A DNA stretch of 64,000 nt from Pseudomonadales bacterium (GTDB lineage Bacteria > Pseudomonadota > Gammaproteobacteria > Pseudomonadales > UBA5518), in NCBI GenBank assembly GCA_022072145.1, contig JAJVIG010000019.1, positions 1 to 64,000 on the forward strand. The letters are read 5' to 3'. The position numbers and the translations under genes were made by a program. Below are positions 48,989-57,325 of the stretch, piece by piece; the stretch's first letter is position 1; the number at the start of each line of letters is the position of its first letter. Below the pieces are notes generated by a model that was not told the origin of the DNA, did not search any database, and saw only the letters and a program-made list of their open reading frames with translations.

Positions 48989-51574
48989 CTAGATCGCGTA
49001 GACCTTCACCCGCGCCGCGCACTCCGCCTGCAGCGTCGAAGGCCCCATGTAGCGCAGGCCGGAACCGAGCAGGCTGTTGAAGTGACCGGGGCCGCGACCG
49101 CGCCCCACGGCAGCGTCGGTGAGGTGTCCCCAGCAGCCGATGGTCCCGATCACCTCGGGGTGGATCGTCTGGGTGCACTTGAGGGTTCCTTCCATGCGCC
49201 CGTGCGGCGACTCCACGCAGACGCGCTGGCCATCGGCGAGATTCCGGCGTCGTGCGGTCGCCGCGTTGATCAGGATGTGCGCGAAATACGGGTCGCGTTC
49301 GGCGGCTTCGAGCAGCCACACGTTGGTGGCCGGCACCGTGCCCGAACCCACACCGCCCATCGCCGTGCGCCAGTTGATCGCGTAGAGGTCGAACTCGGCC
49401 GGTTCGTCCTCGAGCACACTGGAATGCCAGAACGGCAGCGGCGCGTATTCGAGGAACACGCGTTCGGGATCGAGCGCGGGGACCCGGGCGAGCACTTCGT
49501 GCGCGGTCATCTGCCGGCGCAGATCGTCGCCGACCTGCTTCAGCCAGTACGAGTAGAGCGGTACGCGGTGGCCGCCGAAGCAGTCCGGCACGTAGCGCTT
49601 GCATGCCGGCTTCGGCTGCAGGTTGTGCCCCTGCGTCCAGACGAGTTCCTGCTGCGTTCCCGCCACCGCGCGCACGTAGGTCTCGACGTATTCGCGCGCG
49701 CTGCGGTACGGATGCGTGATGTCGTTGACCGCGACCTGGCTGACCGCCTCGGAGGCGCCGCCGGTCATCTGCATCATGTTCAGGAACGAGCTGAATCCGA
49801 GCGGGCCGGTCATGATGCCGAGCCGGTGCGCGAGTTCGATGTAGACGTCGGCACTGTGACGTATGCCGTACAGCGGCTCGACCACCGGCTGCTGGATCTG
49901 GATTCCCTCGTCCTCGACCGACCACATGCCTTCCCAGCCCCAGCGCTCGAGGTAGCTCACGTCCGGCAGCACCAGGTCCGCGAACAGCGCCGTCTCGTCG
50001 ACGTACAGCGTGATGTCGACGAGGTACGGAATCGCCTTCAGCCCGGCGATCGCCGACGACGGATTCTGCCCGGTCATCACCGGGTTGCCGCCTTCGTTGA
50101 TCAGCATCTCGATCGGCGTGACCCCGTACCGCTCGGGTGCGGCCTGCGCCTCGAAGCACAGCAGTCCGGCATCGAACGCCACCGGGAAGTATTCGGGGAC
50201 CGCGATCATCTTCGGCGGGAACGCGAACGCGTGCGGCTGGAACGGCGTGAAGATCAGCCCGTCCGGCCCGGGCAGCGTGGTGGCCGGCGACTGCGGCATC
50301 ATCGACCCGATCCAGGCGCGCGCACCGCCGACCGCGCGCGTGGAGCCGATCAGCACGTTGATCAGCTCCATCGCCCACGAGGTGTGCAGCGCGTTGGTGT
50401 GCGTGCTCAGCCCGCGGTAGCCCGACACCGACGCCGGCCGGTACGGATAGGTCCTGCCGTCGATCTCGATCGTCTCGCCGATGCGTGCGGCCTGCCCCAG
50501 TTCGCGTGCCAGGCGCCGGATCGTCGCGGCCGCCACGCTGCTGATCGCCTCGGCCCATTCCGGCGTGTACTGCCGCAGATGGTCGAACAGCAGCTGGAAG
50601 CCCGGCTGGCCTTCCCCGGCCGGAGTCGTGTAGCGGCCGCGCAGCGCGAGCTGTGCCACGTCGAGCGCGGGATCGTCGAACGCGCGCGTGCACTGCGCTG
50701 CACCGTCCCAGACCAGCGGCTTGCCGCTCGCGGCATCGCGCAGCGGGTAGCCGTCGGCGCCGATCAGGTACGCGGCGTTCGTGTGCACGCGCAGGTAGCC
50801 CGCATCGTAGATGTCGAGTTCGTGCAGCAGCACGTGCATCATCGCGAGCAGCATCGCGCAGTCGGTGCCCGGGCGTATCGGCACCCATTCGTCGGCCATC
50901 GCGGCCGCGCGGCTCTGCTGCGGATCGACCACGACGAGGCGCAGTTTCCCGCGTTCGCGCGCATCGCCCAGGATGCGGCCGTAGGCCACCGCGCTCTGGT
51001 ACGCCTCGCCGATCGCCGCGCCGACGATCATCGCGTACTCGGCGTACTCCAGATCCGGATGCGTGTTCATCGAGTTGTGGATCATCTCGCCGGCCGTGTG
51101 CGCGCCGTTGCCGCACATATGGCCCATCGCGCTGAACAGGTTCTTCGCGCAGTTGGCGGTGCCGAACGCGAGCCCGAACGCGTTGCCCCAGTGCCACGAG
51201 TGCGTGTTGAAGCCGCCGACCGCGAGCAGGCTCGGGTCGCGTTCGCGGATCGAACGCAGCTTCTGCTCGAGGATGTCGAGCGCCTCGTCCCAGGAAATCT
51301 CCTCCCACCGCGGATCGACGTCCAGCCCCTTCTCGGGGTTGGTGCGACGCATCGGCACCTTGAGCCGCTTGGGATCGTAGAGCCGCATCGCGCCGCTGTT
51401 GCCCTTGGGGCACAGCCGTCCGCGCGTCGCCGGCGTGGCGGGATTGCCCTCGATCTTGAGCAGCACGCCGTCCTTCACGTGCGCGAGGATGGGGCAGCCG
51501 TGGTAGCACATGCTGCAGTGCGAGGGCACCCAGCGTTCGTTGCCCTCGGTGACGGCGGAAGCGGTTGCGGTCAT
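48989..51574 (-). CDS. molybdopterin oxidoreductase, catalytic subunit
   Basis: An 861-residue DMSO-reductase-superfamily enzyme. The N-terminal [4Fe-4S] motif is C20-x2-C23-x3-C27-x27-C55 (SHCSMCYHGCP and RLCPKGN). A probable molybdenum-ligand Cys lies in GHMCGNGAH (C154). The C-terminal molybdopterin domain includes ESPHGRMEGTLK. There is no twin-arginine signal: the protein runs from MTATASAVTEGNERWVP straight into the cluster, so it should stay in the cytoplasm. The partner genes upstream (Fe-S and DmsC-like) suggest a membrane-bound complex facing inwards, unlike DmsABC or PsrABC. The substrate is unknown; the family spans polysulfide, hydroxylation and hydration chemistry. Confidence 0.87.
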   Translation of the reverse strand: MTATASAVTEGNERWVPSHCSMCYHGCPILAHVKDGVLLKIEGNPATPATRGRLCPKGNSGAMRLYDPKRLKVPMRRTNPEKGLDVDPRWEEISWDEALDILEQKLRSIRERDPSLLAVGGFNTHSWHWGNAFGLAFGTANCAKNLFSAMGHMCGNGAHTAGEMIHNSMNTHPDLEYAEYAMIVGAAIGEAYQSAVAYGRILGDARERGKLRLVVVDPQQSRAAAMADEWVPIRPGTDCAMLLAMMHVLLHELDIYDAGYLRVHTNAAYLIGADGYPLRDAASGKPLVWDGAAQCTRAFDDPALDVAQLALRGRYTTPAGEGQPGFQLLFDHLRQYTPEWAEAISSVAAATIRRLARELGQAARIGETIEIDGRTYPYRPASVSGYRGLSTHTNALHTSWAMELINVLIGSTRAVGGARAWIGSMMPQSPATTLPGPDGLIFTPFQPHAFAFPPKMIAVPEYFPVAFDAGLLCFEAQAAPERYGVTPIEMLINEGGNPVMTGQNPSSAIAGLKAIPYLVDITLYVDETALFADLVLPDVSYLERWGWEGMWSVEDEGIQIQQPVVEPLYGIRHSADVYIELAHRLGIMTGPLGFSSFLNMMQMTGGASEAVSQVAVNDITHPYRSAREYVETYVRAVAGTQQELVWTQGHNLQPKPACKRYVPDCFGGHRVPLYSYWLKQVGDDLRRQMTAHEVLARVPALDPERVFLEYAPLPFWHSSVLEDEPAEFDLYAINWRTAMGGVGSGTVPATNVWLLEAAERDPYFAHILINAATARRRNLADGQRVCVESPHGRMEGTLKCTQTIHPEVIGTIGCWGHLTDAAVGRGRGPGHFNSLLGSGLRYMGPSTLQAECAARVKVYAI

Positions 51575-51606
51575 GGTGCGTGCGGGCCTCCGTTCAGCCT
51601 CGTTGG

Positions 51607-51939
51607 CTAGCCACCGACAATGGTCTTCACGCGGATCAGCAGCGCCTCGATGCGGCGCTCCGCGTCGAGACGATCGGCAAGATCCGCATCCAGATCGCCG
51701 ATCGGCTGATCGCCGACGAACAGATGCACGTTCGTGCGATGTGCTCCCGCGCTGCGCGCCGCGACGAGGAACGGCAGCGTCTGCTCGCCGAAACGCACGA
51801 GCATCGCCTCGATGATCCCCCGTCCGGTCAGCGCGTGCGCCGGCAGTTCGAGCGTCACGGCGGGCCGCGCGCCACCCGCCAGACCCAGATCGGGAAATCC
51901 GTGCAGCGCGACCCGCGCGACCACCGGCGCCTCGTCCAT
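51607..51939 (-). CDS. MoaD-like beta-grasp protein with C-terminal GG
   Basis: A 110-residue protein in the molybdoenzyme operon. The pattern follows MoaD/ThiS-type sulfur carriers: a first strand (VARVALHGFPDLGL), a second ending LELPAHAL, a helix (RGIIEAMLVRFG), a strand NVHLFVGDQ, and a tail LLIRVKTIVGG that ends exactly in Gly-Gly at the stop codon. MoaD and relatives are adenylated and thiocarboxylated at that GG. The ATG at 51939 is four bases after the DmsC-like stop; a start 24 bases upstream is possible. The assignment rests on pattern and length, not on a search. A role in maturing the adjacent molybdoenzyme cofactor is inference. Confidence 0.6.
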   Translation of the reverse strand: MDEAPVVARVALHGFPDLGLAGGARPAVTLELPAHALTGRGIIEAMLVRFGEQTLPFLVAARSAGAHRTNVHLFVGDQPIGDLDADLADRLDAERRIEALLIRVKTIVGG

Positions 51940-51943
51940 GCGC

Positions 51944-52846
51944 TCAGCTCCGCGCGCGCGCACGCGCCAAACCCGCCGCGAGCGATACGCTCTTCGGCCG
52001 GTAATGCCCGGCGCGCGTGAGCAAGGTCACCTTGAACGCCCAGCCCCCGAGCGCGGCGAGCACGCCGCCCGCGGCCACCGCCACGACGCCGGCGGTTCCA
52101 CCGAGCAGGACCCCGGCGAACGCCAGCAGCAGCGGCAGTCCGTCACCGGCGGGCAGCCAGCGCCGCGCGTGTGCGGCGAGCGCGGCGAGCGCGGCCGCCG
52201 GCGCATCGGCACGCACCAGAGCCGCGCGGTAACGCCGCCACGCAACGTGACGCAGCACCAGCGCGGCCACCAGCAGCACGATGCCGCCCGCCGTCGGAAC
52301 GTCCGGCACGAAAGCCGTGGTCGCCACCGCCAGACCGGCCCCCTCGGCCAGTCCGGTGACGACGATCAGCGGCACGATCTCGGCGATCGACCACGCCGGG
52401 ATCCCCTTGGCATCGTTGAGGATGCGTGCCTGGCAATACAGGAACACCAGCGCCGACAGGGTCGCGATCACGGCCATCGCGCCGATCGCCGGCTGCCACA
52501 GCGACAGTGCGCCGCAGCCGAACAGCGTCGGCATCGCGAAGCCCTCGCGGGTCATCCACGAGCCCTTCGCGTGGCGGAAGATGTTCAGCGCCCGCGCCGG
52601 GCGGCCCAGCTTCGCCATGATGCACAGCAGCCCGATGGCCACGATCGCCAGCCCCAGGCCCGCCTGCACGCGGTAGCTGGCGGTCGACGGCGCGAACAGC
52701 GTGGCCGCGAGCAGCATGCCCGCACCGGTGCCGCCGCCGACGAAGTTCGCCGCCGCGCGCCAGTCCCAGCGCGTGTATTGCCCCGGGGCAGCCGTCCATC
52801 CGGGCGTTACCGCGGTCGCGACCGCCTGCGTGGTGCTGCGTGTCAT
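51944..52846 (-). CDS. DmsC-like membrane anchor subunit
   Basis: A 300-residue protein with about eight membrane helices, matching the DmsC branch of anchor subunits. The block KLGRPARALNIFRHAKGSWM with MTREGF is the DmsC hallmark. It would exchange electrons with quinol and bind the Fe-S subunit. The gene lies 43 bases after the Fe-S subunit gene and four bases before the MoaD-like gene. No haem-binding pattern is evident. Confidence 0.85.
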   Translation of the reverse strand: MTRSTTQAVATAVTPGWTAAPGQYTRWDWRAAANFVGGGTGAGMLLAATLFAPSTASYRVQAGLGLAIVAIGLLCIMAKLGRPARALNIFRHAKGSWMTREGFAMPTLFGCGALSLWQPAIGAMAVIATLSALVFLYCQARILNDAKGIPAWSIAEIVPLIVVTGLAEGAGLAVATTAFVPDVPTAGGIVLLVAALVLRHVAWRRYRAALVRADAPAAALAALAAHARRWLPAGDGLPLLLAFAGVLLGGTAGVVAVAAGGVLAALGGWAFKVTLLTRAGHYRPKSVSLAAGLARARARS

Positions 52847-52889
52847 CGCCGCCCTCCCGTGTCTTCGACCCGGCCGGTGTTCGCCACGT

Positions 52890-53567
52890 TCATGTGTCCG
52901 CGTCCAGCATGACGTCCGCCGGCAGATAGAACACCGACGGTTTGGTGCCGGCCTCCGGCAGCAGAGGGAAACCGTTGCGCTCGCGGATCAAGCGGCTGAC
53001 GTGGCTGTCCGGATCGTCCAGGTCACCGAAGACCATCGCCTCCGACGGGCAGGTGTTCACGCACGCAGGCGTCACCTCGCGATCCACACCCGGCACCAGT
53101 GCGGTCCCCTTGGCGCGCGCTAGCCGATGCTCGCAGAAGGTGCACTTGACCACGGTGTCCTGCTTGGCGACCCAGTCGTGCCCGGCCTCGCCGCCGCGCG
53201 CCTCGTGCGGCGTCACGCAGTCGTCGAAGTGGCCGGCGGCGTAATCGACGTAGTGCCGGTGCTCGTAGGGGCAGGCCGTCATGCAGTAGCCACAGCCGAT
53301 ACACTGCCCGGAGTCGACCAGCACCAGCCCGTCGTCACGCTGGTACGTCGCGCGCGTCGGGCACACCGGAACGCAGGGCGGCTCGGCGCAGTGGTTGCAT
53401 TGCACCGGCGCGTGGATGCGCCGGGCCGTCGGGTATTCGCCGACCTCCTCGAACAGCATGCGCCGGAAGTGGATCCCGGACGGCGTGCTGTGTTCCTGTT
53501 TGCAGGCGATCACGCAGCCGTAACAGCCGGTGCAGCGCTGCAGGTCGATCGTCATGCCCCATCGCAC
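52890..53567 (-). CDS. four-cluster ferredoxin subunit (DmsB/PsrB type)
   Basis: A 225-residue electron-transfer protein with four [4Fe-4S] motifs intact: CTGCYGCVIACK, CNHCAEPPCVPVCP, CIGCGYCMTACP, and CTFCEHR paired with CVNTCP. The N-terminus RWGMTIDLQRCTGC is typical of DmsB/PsrB/NrfC proteins. I chose the GTG at 53567 because GGGAG precedes it; the ATG at 53555 would cut the RWGM start. It is the first gene of the operon and links the anchor to the catalytic subunit. Confidence 0.9.
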   Translation of the reverse strand: MRWGMTIDLQRCTGCYGCVIACKQEHSTPSGIHFRRMLFEEVGEYPTARRIHAPVQCNHCAEPPCVPVCPTRATYQRDDGLVLVDSGQCIGCGYCMTACPYEHRHYVDYAAGHFDDCVTPHEARGGEAGHDWVAKQDTVVKCTFCEHRLARAKGTALVPGVDREVTPACVNTCPSEAMVFGDLDDPDSHVSRLIRERNGFPLLPEAGTKPSVFYLPADVMLDADT

Positions 53568-53685
53568 GCTGGTATTCTCCCACGCACGGATGATGATGCG
53601 GGCTGCCGGCACGTCGAACGAACGGCTGGCTACCCGTTATGGGCCGATCATAGGCGCAGCGCGGCATGACCGCGGAGGCTGCAAA

Positions 53686-53703
53686 CGCTCAACCGGGGGA
53701 CCA
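53686..53703. promoter_or_regulatory. shared word pair upstream of molybdoenzyme operon
   Basis: CGCTCAACC followed directly by GGGGGACCA; the same words in the other order lie at 46509-46529. Just outside, AACGCT and AGCGTT arms (53684-53689 and 53705-53710) form an inverted repeat. It sits 119 bases upstream of the Fe-S subunit start. A shared regulator is possible but weakly supported. Confidence 0.25.
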
Positions 53704-53727
53704 AAGCGTTCAGGCATGCCAGTGGGC

Positions 53728-56139
53728 CTAGCGCAACTGCCGGTATTCGTCCGCGTCGAACTCGTCGACCGCGATCACGCTCATGCGGGCATCGCGCGCC
53801 TCGTTCAGCTGCTCGTATTCGGCACGCGTGATCAGGCCGGCCGCGAGCGCGGCATCGTCGAGTTCGTGCGAGGGCGCGCGATCGATGCGACCGGCGCGCA
53901 CCAGGTCACGCAGCCGCGTTTCGATGGGCAGCGCCGCCACCGTCAGGTCGAGCGCGGCCTCCAGCGCGCCGAGCCCGGGCTCATCGGGTGCAGGCACGTA
54001 GACGTCGGTCGTCAGATCGCGGCGCACCTGGCGATCCTCGAGCAGCGCACGCGCCACGCGCCCACCCAGTGCGTCGCCCGGTGGACGCATCCGCAGCCCC
54101 AGCGGGAACACCACCCATCCGAGCGCGACGGCAGCCATGCGGTTCGGCAGGTTCTCCAGCACCCCGGCCAGCGCCTCCTGGATCCGGTACAGCGCGTGCT
54201 GCACGCTCCAGCGCACCAGGTCGAGGTGCTCCGCGGGCGCGCCGTCGTCGTGATGGCGCTTCAGCGTCGCGCTGGCGAGATACAGCCACGCCAGTGCGTC
54301 GGCGAGCCGGCCGCTGATCTTCTCGCGGCGTTTCAGCGAGCCGCCGAGGGTAGCCATCGCCACGTCGGAGACCAGCGCGAAGGCCGCCGCGAAGCGCGAC
54401 AGGTACTGGTAGAGCCGCCGCGTACCGGGCACCCCCGGCACCGGTACCACCAGGCTACGCGTGAGTCCCAGCACGAGGCTGCGCACCGCGACCGTCGCCA
54501 CATGGCCCAGATGGCCGAACAGCGCACGGTCGAAGGCCACCGGATCGCGTGCGGCGATCGCCTGCATTTCCTGCTGCACCCACGGATGACAACGGATCGC
54601 GCCCTGCCCGTAGATGATCATCGAGCGGGTGAGGATGTTCGCGCCCTCGACGGTGATGCCGATCGGCACTGCCTGCCACACCGGGGAGAGGATGTTGTGC
54701 GGGCCGCGCTGGATCGCCGATCCGGCGCGGATGTCCATCGCGTCGGCCACCACCTGGCGCATGGCGTCGGTGAGGTAGGCCTTGACGATCGAGGAGATCA
54801 CCGACGGCTTCTCGCCCAGGTCGAGCGCACCGCAGGTCAGGTGGCGTGCCGAGGTCATGAGGTACGTCATGGCCCCGATGCGCGCCAGCGGTTCCTCGAT
54901 GCCCTCGAAGCGCCCGATCGGGGTGTCGAACTGCTCGCGCACCGTCGCGTAGGCGCCGACCACGCGCGTGCACAGCTGCGCGGCCGCGATCGAGAGCGCG
55001 GGCAACGAGATCGAACGCCCCGCCGCCAGCGATTCCATCAGCATCCGCCAGCCCTGGCCGGCGCGCTCCACGCCACCGATGATCGTTTCGAGCGGCACGA
55101 ACACGTCCTCGCCGACGATCGGCCCGTTGTGGAACGGGATACCCATCGGGTCGTGCCGCCGTCCGATCCGCACGCCGGGCGTATCGCGGGGGATCAGCGC
55201 GCAGGTGATGCCAAGGTCTTCCTCGCCGCCCAGCAATCCGTCGGGGTCGCGCAGGCGGAAGGCCAGTCCGATCAGCGTCGCCACCGGCGCCAGCGTGATG
55301 TAGCGCTTCTGCCAGTTCAGGCGCATCCCGAGCACCTCGCGTCCCTGGTACACACCCCGGGTCACGATGCCGGTGGACTGCGTGGCCGCGGCGTCCGATC
55401 CCGCCTCGGGTCCGGTCAGCGCGAAACACGGAATCTCGATCCCCCGCGCCAGCCGCGGCAGGTAGTGCGATTTCTGTTCGTCCGTGCCGTAGTGCAGCAG
55501 CAGTTCACCGGGCCCCAGCGAGTTCGGCACCATCACCGTGACCGCCGCCGTGATCGAACGCGAGGAAATCCGGGTGACGACGCGCGAATTCGCGAGTGCC
55601 GAAAAACCGAGGCCGCCGTATTCCTCGGGAATGATCATGCCGAAGAAACGCTGCTCCTTCAGGTACTCCCACACCGCGGTCGGCAGTTCGCGCTGCTGGG
55701 CGATCTGCCAGTCGTCGAGCATGGCGCACAGCGTTTCGACCGGACCGTCGAGGAACGCCTGCTCGCGTTCGTCGAGCGGCGGCAAGCGGTACCCCAGCAG
55801 TCGCTTCCAGCGCGGCCTGCCGCCGAACAGTTCACCGTCCCACCACACGGTGCCAGCCTCCAGCGCCACGCGCTCGGTGTCACCGAGCTGCGGCAGGATC
55901 GGTTCCATGATGCGCATCGCGCGTTCGCTGAACAGCCGCCGTCGCAGCGCCGGCACGCCGAGCAGCACCGGCGGTGCCAGCGCCGCCAGCACGGCCAGCG
56001 CGAACAGGAACGGGTTGCCGGTGCCGGCGCCGTAGCAGCCGGCGAACAGCACCACAACGGCGGCCAGATAGCCGAGCAGCCGTCGGCCGGCGAAGATGCC
56101 GGCGAGCAATGCGAGCAGGGAAACGACGAGCGCGATCAT
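53728..56139 (-). CDS. fadE: FadE-type acyl-CoA dehydrogenase
   Basis: An 803-residue acyl-CoA dehydrogenase of the long FadE type, which oxidises fatty acyl-CoA to enoyl-CoA at the inner membrane. Two N-terminal hydrophobic segments (1-60) are followed by the core: IIPEEYGGLGFSALANS, FALTGPEAGSDAAA and IGITVEGANILTRSMIIYGQ. A FadE-specific C-terminal region of about 250 residues completes it. Length fits E. coli FadE (about 814). It is a single-gene unit, divergent from the epimerase gene. It suggests active beta-oxidation. Confidence 0.94.
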   Translation of the reverse strand: MIALVVSLLALLAGIFAGRRLLGYLAAVVVLFAGCYGAGTGNPFLFALAVLAALAPPVLLGVPALRRRLFSERAMRIMEPILPQLGDTERVALEAGTVWWDGELFGGRPRWKRLLGYRLPPLDEREQAFLDGPVETLCAMLDDWQIAQQRELPTAVWEYLKEQRFFGMIIPEEYGGLGFSALANSRVVTRISSRSITAAVTVMVPNSLGPGELLLHYGTDEQKSHYLPRLARGIEIPCFALTGPEAGSDAAATQSTGIVTRGVYQGREVLGMRLNWQKRYITLAPVATLIGLAFRLRDPDGLLGGEEDLGITCALIPRDTPGVRIGRRHDPMGIPFHNGPIVGEDVFVPLETIIGGVERAGQGWRMLMESLAAGRSISLPALSIAAAQLCTRVVGAYATVREQFDTPIGRFEGIEEPLARIGAMTYLMTSARHLTCGALDLGEKPSVISSIVKAYLTDAMRQVVADAMDIRAGSAIQRGPHNILSPVWQAVPIGITVEGANILTRSMIIYGQGAIRCHPWVQQEMQAIAARDPVAFDRALFGHLGHVATVAVRSLVLGLTRSLVVPVPGVPGTRRLYQYLSRFAAAFALVSDVAMATLGGSLKRREKISGRLADALAWLYLASATLKRHHDDGAPAEHLDLVRWSVQHALYRIQEALAGVLENLPNRMAAVALGWVVFPLGLRMRPPGDALGGRVARALLEDRQVRRDLTTDVYVPAPDEPGLGALEAALDLTVAALPIETRLRDLVRAGRIDRAPSHELDDAALAAGLITRAEYEQLNEARDARMSVIAVDEFDADEYRQLR

Positions 56140-56275
56140 GCGACCTCCCGTGTCATCGCCGATGGGCCGAAGCGGGCCGGTCGCCGTGCCGGTGCGACCG
56201 ACCCGCCCAGCCTAGCGCGAATCGTCGCTGTTTTCTGCATAATCCAGTCTGGTTCCTGCCACCGGAGCACACCGC

Positions 56276-57199
56276 ATGAACGCCATCGCCGGTCATCGCA
56301 TCCTCGTCACCGGCGTCGCCGGCCAGATCGCCTTTCCGCTCGCGAGCGCGCTCGCGCGCGACAACGAGGTGTGGGGACTCGCACGCTTCAGCGAACGCGG
56401 CGCCCGCGCGCGCGTCGAGCAGGCCGGGATCCGTGCCGCTGCGGTCGATCTGGCCGCGCCCGACTGGAGCGAACTGCCGGAACATTTCGATTACGTGCTG
56501 CATCTGGCGGCCGTGATTCCGCCCGGCCTCGATTACGACGCCACGCTGCGCATCAACGCCGAAGGCACCGGGCACCTGATGCGACGCTTCCGCGGCGCAC
56601 GCGCCTGCCTCGTGATGTCGACCTGCGGCGTCTACCTGCCGGCGAGCGATCCACTGCGTCCGATCGTCGAGACCGATCCGCTCGGCGGCAGCCACCAGCC
56701 GTACTCGCCGACCTACTGCGTGTCGAAGATCGCGCAGGAAGCGGTGGCGCGCTTCGCGGCCAGCGCCTACAAACTGCCGACGACGATAGGGCGCATGAAC
56801 GCCGCTTACGGCGCCAACGGCGGGCTGCCGGCGATGCTGCTCGACCTGGTCCTCGCCGGCCAGCCGATCCCCGTGTTCGCGGGACGCCCGCCGCTGCTGT
56901 CACCGATCCACGACGACGACATCCTGGCGCACCTGCCCGGCCTGCTCGCCGCGGCAGCGGTACCGGCGACGATCACCAACTGGGGCGGCGACGAAACGGT
57001 GGACATGCGCGACATGGCCAACTACCTGGGCGAACTGGTGGGGCGCGAGGTGCGGCTGCTCGAGTCGCCGGACGGCATCCAGCAGATACTGAGCGACCCG
57101 ACGCGACGACGCGAACTGACCGGCCCCTGCCGCGTTCCCTGGCGCGATGGCCTGCGGCGCATGGTGCAGGCGCGCCACCCGGACGCCCTGGCGGGCTGA
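56276..57199 (+). CDS. NAD-dependent epimerase/dehydratase
   Basis: A 307-residue extended-SDR protein. The motif near the start is VTGVAGQIAFPLASALA, a variant of TGxxGxxG. The catalytic Ser-Tyr-Lys set is in MSTCGVYLP and YSPTYCVSKIAQE (Tyr-x3-Lys). It ends with LTGPCRVPWRDGLRRM. It likely acts on a sugar nucleotide or another hydroxylated carbonyl compound. CGGAG precedes the ATG at 56276. No other sugar-nucleotide genes lie beside it. Confidence 0.85.
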   Translation: MNAIAGHRILVTGVAGQIAFPLASALARDNEVWGLARFSERGARARVEQAGIRAAAVDLAAPDWSELPEHFDYVLHLAAVIPPGLDYDATLRINAEGTGHLMRRFRGARACLVMSTCGVYLPASDPLRPIVETDPLGGSHQPYSPTYCVSKIAQEAVARFAASAYKLPTTIGRMNAAYGANGGLPAMLLDLVLAGQPIPVFAGRPPLLSPIHDDDILAHLPGLLAAAAVPATITNWGGDETVDMRDMANYLGELVGREVRLLESPDGIQQILSDPTRRRELTGPCRVPWRDGLRRMVQARHPDALAG

Positions 57200-57230
57200 A
57201 ACCGCCCGCGCCCCCGAACATTCGTCCGCC

Positions 57231-57279
57231 GCAGGTTCGGCCTGTGGCCGAACAATGTCCGGGCACGGCCCGGACCTAC
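57231..57279. repeat. GTAG-REP cluster E, inverted pair
   Basis: A + strand element at 57231-57253 (head GCAG, stem GTTCGGCC / GGCCGAAC) and a - strand element at 57257-57279 (head GTAG, stem GTCCGGGC / GCCCGGAC). They lie between the convergent epimerase and MFS genes but do not supply either stop codon. Confidence 0.9.
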
Positions 57280-57325
57280 GCGAACATGGCGGGCGCCACA
57301 CCCGTCCGGCTGGGGAACGGGGCGG

